Source of the DNA: Bacteroidia bacterium
GTDB taxonomy: Bacteria > Bacteroidota > Bacteroidia > Bacteroidales > UBA12481
Length of the DNA stretch: 7,277 nt
Assembly (NCBI GenBank): GCA_026391235.1
Contig: JAPLDV010000433.1
Location: forward strand, 1 to 7,277
Direction of reading: 5' to 3'
Positions 1-4,822 of this stretch are shown here, one piece after another; the first letter of the stretch is position 1; each line of letters begins with the position of its first letter. A program made the translations under genes and the position numbers. The notes under the pieces are model-generated. The model was not told the DNA's origin. It worked only from the letters and a program-made list of their open reading frames with translations, and did no database searches.

Positions 1-23
1 AGCCTTGAGCCTTGAGCCTTGCA
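1..23 (-). repeat. Heptanucleotide array downstream of the 4Fe-4S gene (cut by window edge)
   Basis: Read on the minus strand, the TAA stop of the neighbouring gene is followed by TGCAA and then by GGCTCAA units (two full, one partial) before the window ends. The unit is the same as in the arrays at 1550-1591 and 2112-2220. Here the phase is offset by the five bases TGCAA, so the array is near the stop but not exactly flush. The real length is unknown because it continues past base 1. Confidence 0.8.
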
Positions 24-725
24 TTACTTCCCTATGGGGCACACTGCCACGCAGATTCCGCACACCCGCGCATCCATCTGTAAACGTGTCCGGCCGAATT
101 CGGCGCATTGGCGGCGGCATTTGAATGCATCGAAGAACTCATCACGGTCAACCGTTATGTCCCAAAGCTTTCCATTGGCTGCTCCGGCCGGACAAGCATA
201 AACGCACAGGTTGCAGGTACCGCAGCGGCTTTTATTGATCGGCCGGGAGGTTGCCTTTAGAGGTGTGCTGGTCAGGATCGTAACCAATCGCAGCCGCGGG
301 CCGAATTTGTTGCTGATGAAAAGATCGGTTTTTCCTATCCAGCCGAGTCCTGCACGGGTGGCTGCCATTTTATGTGATAACGGGGTGCGCAGTGTTTTTT
401 CGTAAATGGTATCCAGCTGGTCTGTGGTAACCGAAGGTTCAACCAGCCGGGTTTCAATTCCAAGGGCATTAAGATCTTCTGAGATCGACTGGCTTAAGGC
501 GGACAGATCTGCATTCATACTGCGATAATGGGCAAAATACTCCATGGTAGGCCCTTCAGTAATCGATTCAACGATCCGGGGATCAAGCAGTTTGCCGATG
601 CTGATCGCATACCTGAATTCACCGGACTCTTTCTCCAGGAGACCGGTAAGATCAGCGAATCCATAAATGAAGTCAGTTGCGGGAACCAGGTGGTGAAGCA
701 AAATGGAGTCAATCTTCTTCTGCAT
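24..725 (-). CDS. 4Fe-4S double-cluster protein, short epoxyqueuosine-reductase-like
   Basis: A 233-residue soluble protein. The N-terminal two thirds resemble the cofactor-binding half of epoxyqueuosine reductase (QueG) relatives, including HKMAATRAGLGWIGK at about 118-132, a segment conserved in that family. The C-terminal third carries a ferredoxin-like double cluster: CGTCNLCVYACP (Cys168, 171, 174, 178), a middle KCRRQC pair (203, 207), and CGICVAVCP (222, 225, 229). That is enough cysteine for two 4Fe-4S clusters. QueG itself is usually well over 300 residues and extends past the second cluster motif, whereas this protein stops four residues after the last cysteine. I therefore call it a QueG-related iron-sulfur oxidoreductase of unknown substrate, not QueG. 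The start at 725 is supported by a promoter candidate 27 bases upstream. It is divergent from the lipoprotein gene and its stop is followed by a heptamer array. Confidence 0.82.
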   Translation of the reverse strand: MQKKIDSILLHHLVPATDFIYGFADLTGLLEKESGEFRYAISIGKLLDPRIVESITEGPTMEYFAHYRSMNADLSALSQSISEDLNALGIETRLVEPSVTTDQLDTIYEKTLRTPLSHKMAATRAGLGWIGKTDLFISNKFGPRLRLVTILTSTPLKATSRPINKSRCGTCNLCVYACPAGAANGKLWDITVDRDEFFDAFKCRRQCAEFGRTRLQMDARVCGICVAVCPIGK

Positions 726-752
726 GTTGATTTAAGCTTTAACCTTACTTAC

Positions 753-786
753 CAAACGTAACAATATATGTACCTTTCCCTCCAAT
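753..786 (-). promoter_or_regulatory. Bacteroidetes-type promoter candidate for the 4Fe-4S gene
   Basis: On the minus strand TACGTTTG (753-760) matches the Bacteroidetes -7 consensus TAnnTTTG perfectly. A partial -33-like TTGG (782-785) lies 21 bases upstream of it. The -7 box ends 27 bases before the ATG at 725. The -33 half is imperfect, and no transcription start can be measured from sequence. Confidence 0.5.
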
Positions 787-868
787 TAGCGCGAAGCGCA
801 TAATTAGTGAGGCGTTAGCCGAACCAATTAGCGAGCGTTAGCGAGCATAGTAAGCGACCGCAGGGAGC
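782..868. repeat. Composite intergenic repeat built on CCAATTAG / GCGTTAGC motifs
   Basis: CCAATTAGCG occurs at about 782-791 and again at 824-833. The stretch TAATTAGTGAGGCGTTAGCC (802-821) is a degenerate copy of the part reading AATTAGCGAGCGTTAGCG (826-843). It also holds the small hairpins GCGCGAAGCGC (789-799) and GGCGTTAGCC (811-820), and the direct repeat TTAGCGAGC (828-836 and 838-846). It ends near GCGACCGCAGGGAGC (854-868). It has no coding potential and is more GC-rich than its AT-rich flanks. It looks like a dispersed intergenic repeat, but copy number elsewhere cannot be seen here. Confidence 0.5.
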
Positions 869-918
869 ATATTAAACTTTTATAAATTTATTGAATCAAA
901 GTAACATAATCCAAACCT

Positions 919-1549
919 ATGAAGCCAATAAAACTCCTTTCAGGCTTATCGCTTTTAATCCTGCTTCTGACCAATTGCAGCGGGCTCAGCGAACTGCCCA
1001 CTTCCTGGGGAAACAACGCCAGCTCTCCGGATGTTAAGCCTACCGGGTTTAATCCGGATACGAAAACAGGGTGGATGAGTTATAACGACAGTACCCACCT
1101 CTATTTTGCATTAAGCTTTTTTGATCCAAGGGTTCAAACCCGGGTTCTTAGTTCCGGCATGACCGTTTTCATTGATACAACGGGCAAAATTGAACATGGT
1201 AATCGGTGTACCCCTTAAATTCATCCAGCCTGCCGGATTGGTTGCTTTGGACAACATGGTTATCGGACTTCGTTTCGGACAGTCTCCAGCCGGTTCGGCC
1301 ATGGAAGGCAGGCGTCCGCAGATATCCGGAGGCAGCCAGCAGCCGGTCAGCAGCGGCAGCGGTGCAGGATCCGGCGGTGGCGGCGGCGGCCGTGGCGGAC
1401 GAGGTGGCGGCGGCCGGGGTGGCTCAGGCGGTGGCGGAGGCGGTAATGCCGGAGGTGGCCAAATGAACGCAGGCGGTGGCGGCGGTCAGGGTGGAATGGA
1501 CAATTCGCCGGTGGAGTTTTGGTATAAGACAAAACTGGCCAAGAGATAA
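919..1549 (+). pseudogene. Lipoprotein with glycine-rich tail, interrupted by one frameshift
   Basis: The reading frame opens at 919 with MKPIKLLSGLSLLILLLTNC, a hydrophobic signal ending in a plausible lipobox cysteine at residue 20. It then reads DSTHLYFALSFFD...MTVFIDTTGK, a beta-rich segment like CBM9/DOMON-type hypothetical lipoproteins of Bacteroidetes. This frame stops at 1218. The continuation lies one frame over (GVPLKFIQPAGLVALDN...) and runs to 1549, ending FWYKTKLAKR. Skipping one base near 1201 (GGT-A-ATC) joins them as EHGIGVPLKF, giving a protein of about 209 residues. Residues from about 140 on are almost pure Gly with Arg, Ser, Asn and Gln. I infer one gene with a one-base insertion, which may be a real mutation or an assembly error. 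Its function is unknown; it is probably membrane-anchored by lipid. No clear promoter is seen. A heptamer array starts directly after its TAA. Confidence 0.7.
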
Positions 1550-1591
1550 GGCACAAGGCACAAGGCTCAAGGCTCAAGGCACAAGGCTCAA
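1550..1591 (+). repeat. Heptanucleotide array, six GGC(A/T)CAA units
   Basis: Six perfect 7-base units follow the lipoprotein stop codon (TAA 1547-1549) without a single spacer base. In order the fourth base of each unit is A, A, T, T, A, T; every other base is invariant. The array ends in GTAAGG (1592-1597). The 7-base period does not keep a reading frame, so it is not coding. Confidence 0.92.
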
Positions 1592-1643
1592 GTAAGGATA
1601 AAGGATTAAGTAAAATCAAGGATTAAGGGCGGCCAGGGTCCCT
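1592..1643 (+). repeat. Degenerate continuation of the heptamer array up to the IS insertion
   Basis: After GTAA, GG recurs at 7-base spacing (GGATAAA, GGATTAA), and AAGGATTAAG appears twice (1601-1610, 1618-1627). The segment 1612-1629 is matched in inverted orientation by 2071-2088 on the other side of the insertion element at 15 of 18 positions. The last eight bases (1636-1643) are the left target duplication. There is no gene here. Confidence 0.6.
1636..1643. repeat. Left 8-bp target-site duplication of the IS256-like element
   Basis: GGGTCCCT sits directly before the left inverted repeat and is repeated exactly at 2067-2074 after the right one. IS256-family elements typically make 8 or 9 bp duplications. 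Confidence 0.85.
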
Positions 1644-1667
1644 GGGAGTGTTCAATTAACTGTGTCA
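1644..1667 (+). repeat. Left terminal inverted repeat of the IS256-like element
   Basis: It begins GGGAGTGTTCAATTAACTGT and pairs with 2043-2066 at 21 of 24 positions; the mismatches are at positions 2, 4 and 12. The TGA stop of the mini-transposase frame (1652-1654 on the minus strand) lies inside this repeat. Confidence 0.88.
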
Positions 1668-2014
1668 CTCTCATTTATTCTATTTTCAAAGTAAATACAA
1701 AGTTGGTTAAGAATCGATTGCCAGCCAAGAATTTTGGTTTTCCACCGATTTTGGAACTGCAGTGTAGCTAAGTAAACTAGCTTAAGCATAGCCATTTCAG
1801 AGGTAAAAGCTCCTTTGGATTTGGTCACTTTTCTGACCATTCGGTGATACCCCTCAACGGTGTTAGTCGTGTAAACGATCTTCCGGATGGCAGCTTCAAG
1901 AACCTCTTTGATCAGAGGGGTGAAAATCCCCTCTTTACCTGTTAAAGGTTTTCCGGATCGGATTTGCTTAGCAGCTTCTTTGCTAAACTCTTCCCAGTTA
2001 ATTTGTTTTGCCAT
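1652..2014 (-). pseudogene. IS256-family transposase remnant, N- and C-termini fused in frame
   Basis: A 120-residue frame. Residues 1-42 (MAKQINWEEFSKEAAKQIRS...LIKEVLEAA) match the start of IS256-family transposases. Residues 43-120 match the far C-terminus, with YTTNTVEGYHRMVRKVTKSK carrying the conserved TTNxxE motif, whose Glu (residue 54) should be the last acid of the DDE triad. Both catalytic aspartates and most of the DNA-binding region are missing. The join falls near base 1888 and keeps the frame, so a short protein could still be made. It cannot be a working transposase. Whether the product is made or interferes with a full transposase cannot be told. The start at 2014 is only about 28 bases inside the right inverted repeat, as expected for the intact parent. 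Confidence 0.87.
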
Positions 2015-2042
2015 AACTTGTCAAATTTAGGGGTTCTAAATT

Positions 2043-2066
2043 TGACACAGTTAACTGAACACCCTC
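2043..2066 (-). repeat. Right terminal inverted repeat of the IS256-like element
   Basis: Read on the minus strand it begins GAGGGTGTTCAGTTAACTGT, the inverted partner of 1644-1667. The following eight bases on the plus strand are the right target duplication. Confidence 0.88.
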
Positions 2067-2074
2067 GGGTCCCT
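2067..2074. repeat. Right 8-bp target-site duplication of the IS256-like element
   Basis: GGGTCCCT is identical to 1636-1643 and abuts the right inverted repeat with no gap. Confidence 0.85.
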
Positions 2075-2111
2075 TCTTTCTTGATTTTGTTTTATTCTCC
2101 TTCAAACTTAC

Positions 2112-2220
2112 TTGCGCCTTGAGCCTTGCGCCTTGAGCCTTGCGCCTTGAGCCTTGTGCCTTGAGCCTTGTGCCTTGAACCTTGAGCCTTACTTGCGCCT
2201 TGCGCCTTGAACCTTGAGCC
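2112..2220 (-). repeat. Heptanucleotide array, 15 units, downstream of the M61 gene
   Basis: Read on the minus strand it starts directly after the M61 stop (TAA, 2221-2223). There are four units (GGCTCAA, GGTTCAA, GGCGCAA twice), a GTAA interruption (2189-2192), then eleven more units down to 2112, followed again by GTAAG. The fourth base varies (T, A or G) and two units read GGTTCAA; otherwise the units are identical. The first 20 bases counted from the TAA recur exactly 32 bases later (2204-2223 versus 2172-2191), so the array grew partly by copying a block that included the stop codon. The bases between 2075 and 2111 hold no gene. Confidence 0.92.
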
Positions 2221-3795
2221 TTATTTCAGCCAGTCCTCCATAACCTTCTTCTGCAGCACAGAAGGGTTTTCCATCAGTGTGATTTTGAAGCTCCTTTTGT
2301 TGATCGATTTATCCAGATGTGTGATCGCCGGTTCTTGCGGAGTAAGATCGATATTCAGACCGGCATAACCCAGATATTTAGCGTAATCTATTGCATTTGT
2401 AGTATATACATAATCAAATAATTCGGCCAGCGAACATCCGGCTGCCTTTTCACAGGCTTGCCTGAATTCCTGATCGGTAAAACCGCGGTTCTTCGATTTG
2501 TTATAGTCCTGATACAGCGAACGCATAACATCATCCAGGGAATTGACATTCTTCGATTCATAGCGTATTTTCAGATCAAGGAGCATCGCCAGGGTAGCAC
2601 CCTTGTTGTAATAGTTGATGGTTACACTTTGAGAATTTTCATTCCGGTTGAAGAAAAGCATCCAGGTATCCCGACTGGCAAGTGCCACGGATTGGAACTC
2701 ATGCCCGACGATATTTTCATGGGAACCGATGGTCTTTCCGGCATTCTCCAGAAAGCCGTCGCGGGTGAGAAAACCGGCCCGGTTTAAAATGATCTCTTCA
2801 TAATAAGAAGTGCCTCCTTCCGAAAACCAAAGCATATTGGTGATGCACTCGCGGTCATAATCGAACGGACCGAGCACCACCGGCCGGATGGATTTCACGT
2901 TGTACAGGTGGAAATACTCATGGGCGATAAATCCGAGCAATCCCCGGTCCTTATCAGTGCCCTGATAATTAGACAAATCAGCAAATACGGCCATCGAATT
3001 CAGGTGCTCGAGCCCGCCCGGACCTTTATCCATGATGATAAAAGTGTAGTGCTTGTATGGGATTTCCCCGATAATGGAGGTCCCGGCTTCTATAATCCGC
3101 TCCAGGTCGGCAGTCAGCTTTAAACGATCACAACTACCCGGTTTCTCAATGGCAATACAGTGCGGAATCCCCTTGAATTCAAAGGTCAGAACTTCCTGGT
3201 TCCCCACCAGGATCGGGCAATCATATAAACGGTCGAAATCGGTTGCAGAAAAGGTATTCAGGGAACCCTTCACCGGATCGAGCCCGGTGGAAACCTGTTT
3301 CCATTCGCTGTATGGTTTTACGGTTACCGTCACCGGGTGATTCAGCTTTCCGGCAACATGCATGAACACGCCGGTTGGTGAAATAAAGCCGCGGTTCTCG
3401 GCCAGGTAAGGTTCGGCAACAGAGGCCCGGTTGGCGAACACATAATAACTGACCATCAGGGTTTTAACTCCTGCAGTTGTGATATGCCAGGTATTTTTGG
3501 CCGTTTTCTCCCAGGCCAGGGGCTTGTTGGCAGCATCCATGGCGTCGAATTCCACCACGTTTTTAGCCAGGTCCAATATCATGTAATACCCCGGCGTCCA
3601 GGCGGGCATTTTCAGATCGACCGATTCACCAGTATTCCCGTCATACCTGAGTTCAACCTTATAGTAGTGACTGGCCGGCTGATCCATCGAAACCGTATAG
3701 GCCATTTTGCCTGCGGGCGGTTGAGCGTAGGATATCCCGGCTGCCAGGAGGAGAGTAACGATCAGGATCAGAGGGGGATAGAATGATTTTTTCAT
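2221..3795 (-). CDS. Secreted M61-family metallopeptidase (glycyl aminopeptidase-like), apparently without PDZ domain
   Basis: A 524-residue zinc peptidase, predicted to be exported. I place the start at 3795, where MKKSFYPPLILIVTLLLAAG opens a signal peptide ending near ISYAQ; the frame runs up to 3855 but that adds a non-signal leader. An N-terminal beta domain follows (about 25-230). The peptidase core has GGLEHLNS (about 260-267), the zinc motif HEYFHLYNVKSIRP (HExxH at 292-296) and WFSEGGTSYYEE with the likely third ligand Glu326, all M61 hallmarks. M61 proteins usually run to about 600 residues with a PDZ domain after the helical region. Here the chain goes from GYAGLNIDL (about 476-484) to a short tail ending QKKVMEDWLK, which resembles the usual family end, so the PDZ seems to be missing internally. 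Substrate unknown; family members cleave N-terminal Gly or Ala. It converges on the lipoprotein gene. Confidence 0.9.
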   Translation of the reverse strand: MKKSFYPPLILIVTLLLAAGISYAQPPAGKMAYTVSMDQPASHYYKVELRYDGNTGESVDLKMPAWTPGYYMILDLAKNVVEFDAMDAANKPLAWEKTAKNTWHITTAGVKTLMVSYYVFANRASVAEPYLAENRGFISPTGVFMHVAGKLNHPVTVTVKPYSEWKQVSTGLDPVKGSLNTFSATDFDRLYDCPILVGNQEVLTFEFKGIPHCIAIEKPGSCDRLKLTADLERIIEAGTSIIGEIPYKHYTFIIMDKGPGGLEHLNSMAVFADLSNYQGTDKDRGLLGFIAHEYFHLYNVKSIRPVVLGPFDYDRECITNMLWFSEGGTSYYEEIILNRAGFLTRDGFLENAGKTIGSHENIVGHEFQSVALASRDTWMLFFNRNENSQSVTINYYNKGATLAMLLDLKIRYESKNVNSLDDVMRSLYQDYNKSKNRGFTDQEFRQACEKAAGCSLAELFDYVYTTNAIDYAKYLGYAGLNIDLTPQEPAITHLDKSINKRSFKITLMENPSVLQKKVMEDWLK

Positions 3796-3821
3796 AAACA
3801 GGCGAATTGAGTTTGCCTGGG

Positions 3822-3829
3822 TAAAGGTA
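3822..3829 (-). promoter_or_regulatory. Weak -7 box candidate for the M61 gene
   Basis: TACCTTTA on the minus strand matches TAnnTTTG at seven of eight positions (two of them wildcards) and ends 26 bases before the chosen ATG at 3795, similar to the spacing at the 4Fe-4S gene. No TTTG-like -33 box is evident. It sits at the edge of the 11-bp direct repeat at 3830-3840. Confidence 0.3.
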
Positions 3830-3910
3830 GAATTTTGAAGATAAATATTACCCACGGAGCGTTGTCACCCCCGCGAAGGCTAGGGCGAGGACCAGTTTTG
3901 AATTTTGAAG
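3830..3910. repeat. 11-bp direct repeats flanking a 59-bp segment
   Basis: GAATTTTGAAG occurs at 3830-3840 and again at 3900-3910. The 59 bases between contain a degenerate copy of the REP-like palindrome (3861-3893). The arrangement looks like an insertion with a target duplication, or a short duplication by slippage. Confidence 0.6.
3861..3893 (+). repeat. Degenerate REP-like palindrome copy
   Basis: GTTGTCACCCCCGCGAAGGC (3861-3880) followed by TAGGGCGAGGACC is a decayed version of the element seen cleanly at 4759-4786 and 6858-6968. The second half of the stem no longer pairs well. Confidence 0.6.
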
Positions 3911-3936
3911 TGGGAAATTCGGGGATAGGGTGTCGG

Positions 3937-4701
3937 TCAGAACATATCCCCCGCCTTCAGCCCGCACTGCTTCTTCATCAGCAAACACCAATCCAGATCA
4001 CCCATGTTGCTGTCGGCATTGTTGGTCCCGAAGGCAAATTTCACGCCGTGCTTTTTGGCGAGCTTAATGAATTTTTCAGATGGCAGCCGATACCGGTTGT
4101 TGATCTCGATGGCGATGTGATTTTTTACAGCAGCTTGTATTACTTTCAGCATTCGTTCGCGGGTCCAGAGCTGGTCATATTCAGCTGCGATGCAATCAGG
4201 CAGGAAGGTGGGATTCACATAGATATCAATGGGTTCTGTGCCGAGGATAGTTTCGATCCGGCTAACCAGATCATCCATGAAAAGCTGCTTATCGGGAACC
4301 GCTACCTCCTCTTTCATCCAGAGCCGCACCCGCTTGCCGGATGCATCGGTATAGGTCATAGCGTCGGTGAAGACATAATCGAACTTTGCGATCACGGCAG
4401 GCGAGAACATTTTCACCCATTCGCGCCCCTCGGCCTGCATGGCCAGTAAAAACGGCGAACCTTTCATCGATTCGAGCCAGGCGAGAGCAGCACTGTCGGT
4501 TTGCGTCGGAAAACCCAGACCGCAATTCAGGGCTATGCCATAACGGATGCCGGATTGCTTCGAATGCTCAACTGCTTTTTCAAAAGTAAGATCCCCTTTC
4601 AGATGAACGTGGTAATCAACAAGCGGGAAATCGGACTGGGCCTGAGCATTAAGACTAAGGCCAATAAATATCAGGTTGAAGATGATCGGTAGTGTTTTCA
4701 T
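3937..4701 (-). CDS. Secreted PHP/amidohydrolase-like TIM-barrel protein
   Basis: A 254-residue protein. The start at 4701 is chosen because MKTLPIIFNLIFIGLSLNAQAQ is a clear signal peptide; the longer frame to 4758 would put 19 unlikely residues before it and run up to a repeat. Right after the signal comes VDYHVHLKG, an HxH metal-binding motif of the first strand of PHP and amidohydrolase barrels. Later strands carry EINNRYRLPSEKFIKLAKKH and FAFGTNNADSNMGDLDW, in the place where PHP proteins normally have a GSDAH-like motif. The usual final His is not visible there, so catalytic competence is uncertain. I infer a periplasmic metal-dependent hydrolase of unknown substrate. It lies between the M61 and AI-2E genes with spacers of 141 and 110 bases, each holding a REP-like repeat, so co-transcription is doubtful. 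Confidence 0.75.
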   Translation of the reverse strand: MKTLPIIFNLIFIGLSLNAQAQSDFPLVDYHVHLKGDLTFEKAVEHSKQSGIRYGIALNCGLGFPTQTDSAALAWLESMKGSPFLLAMQAEGREWVKMFSPAVIAKFDYVFTDAMTYTDASGKRVRLWMKEEVAVPDKQLFMDDLVSRIETILGTEPIDIYVNPTFLPDCIAAEYDQLWTRERMLKVIQAAVKNHIAIEINNRYRLPSEKFIKLAKKHGVKFAFGTNNADSNMGDLDWCLLMKKQCGLKAGDMF

Positions 4702-4758
4702 GGTATCCAAAGATGCAAATAAAAGTATTTCAACGCTGAATGGAGAGGTAAACGACAA

Positions 4759-4786
4759 GGTCCCGGCCTTCGCCGGGATGACAAGG
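4759..4786 (-). repeat. REP-like GC-rich palindrome
   Basis: The stem TCCCGGCCTTCGCCGGGA (4761-4778) is followed by TGACAAGG. Read on the minus strand it matches the arms at 6858-6881 and 6945-6968. GACAAGG occurs on both sides (4754-4760 and 4780-4786). It lies between two minus-strand genes and could fold in RNA, but no U-tract follows, so a terminator role is only possible. Confidence 0.8.
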
Positions 4787-4791
4787 CTCCG

Positions 4792-4822
4792 GGAAGGTAT
4801 GACAGCCGGAACTATACCTTCC
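4792..4822 (-). terminator. Perfect 9-bp inverted repeat at the end of the AI-2E gene
   Basis: GGAAGGTAT (4792-4800) pairs perfectly with ATACCTTCC (4814-4822) around a 13-base loop. The stem includes the last codons and part of the stop (4812-4814) of the AI-2E gene, so its transcript would fold a hairpin at its 3' end. There is no T-run after it; it may work as a terminator or RNA-end stabiliser, or be part of the neighbouring repeat. Confidence 0.35.

Larger units (their letters stand above)
1644..2066 (-). mobile_element. Internally deleted IS256-family element, 423 bp, non-autonomous
   Basis: The element has 24-bp terminal inverted repeats (1644-1667 and 2043-2066, 21 of 24 matching) flanked by perfect 8-bp duplications GGGTCCCT. 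Inside is a single minus-strand frame joining the N-terminus and C-terminus of an IS256-family transposase with the middle removed. Complete IS256-type elements are about 1.3 kb and encode about 400 residues, so roughly two thirds are missing. With two of the three catalytic acids absent it cannot transpose alone, but intact ends mean a full relative could move it. The clean duplications show that it inserted as a bounded unit, and it either was already deleted or lost its middle afterwards. It landed between two facing heptamer arrays and interrupts no gene. Confidence 0.88.

Noticed and set aside
883..890. TAAATTTA as the -7 box of the lipoprotein gene
   Set aside because: It lacks the final G, no TTTG-like -33 box is found at proper spacing, and the region is AT-rich enough for chance matches.
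919..1549. Two separate overlapping genes (919-1218 and 1172-1549)
   Set aside because: The second has only a TTG start and no signal or independent domain, while skipping one base joins both into one sensible protein.
1550..1591. Phase variation by heptamer slippage
   Set aside because: The arrays lie after stop codons, so changes in unit number would not switch these reading frames; an effect on transcript ends remains open.
1347..1619. 90-residue minus-strand frame starting in the heptamer array
   Set aside because: It reads Arg/His-rich shadow sequence opposite the glycine codons; the repeat does not maintain a frame.
2112..2220. CRISPR array
   Set aside because: The units are 7 bases with no spacers of unique sequence, and no cas genes are nearby.
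3796..3855. Longer N-terminus for the M61 protein
   Set aside because: The ATG at 3795 starts a proper signal peptide, and the extension would run through the -7 box candidate and direct repeat.
3835..4449. 204-residue plus-strand reading frame
   Set aside because: It lies mostly antisense to the PHP-like gene and starts in a repeat; it has no recognisable motif and is a shadow frame.
4702..4758. Longer N-terminus for the PHP-like protein
   Set aside because: The ATG at 4701 starts a clean signal peptide; the extra 19 residues would hide it.
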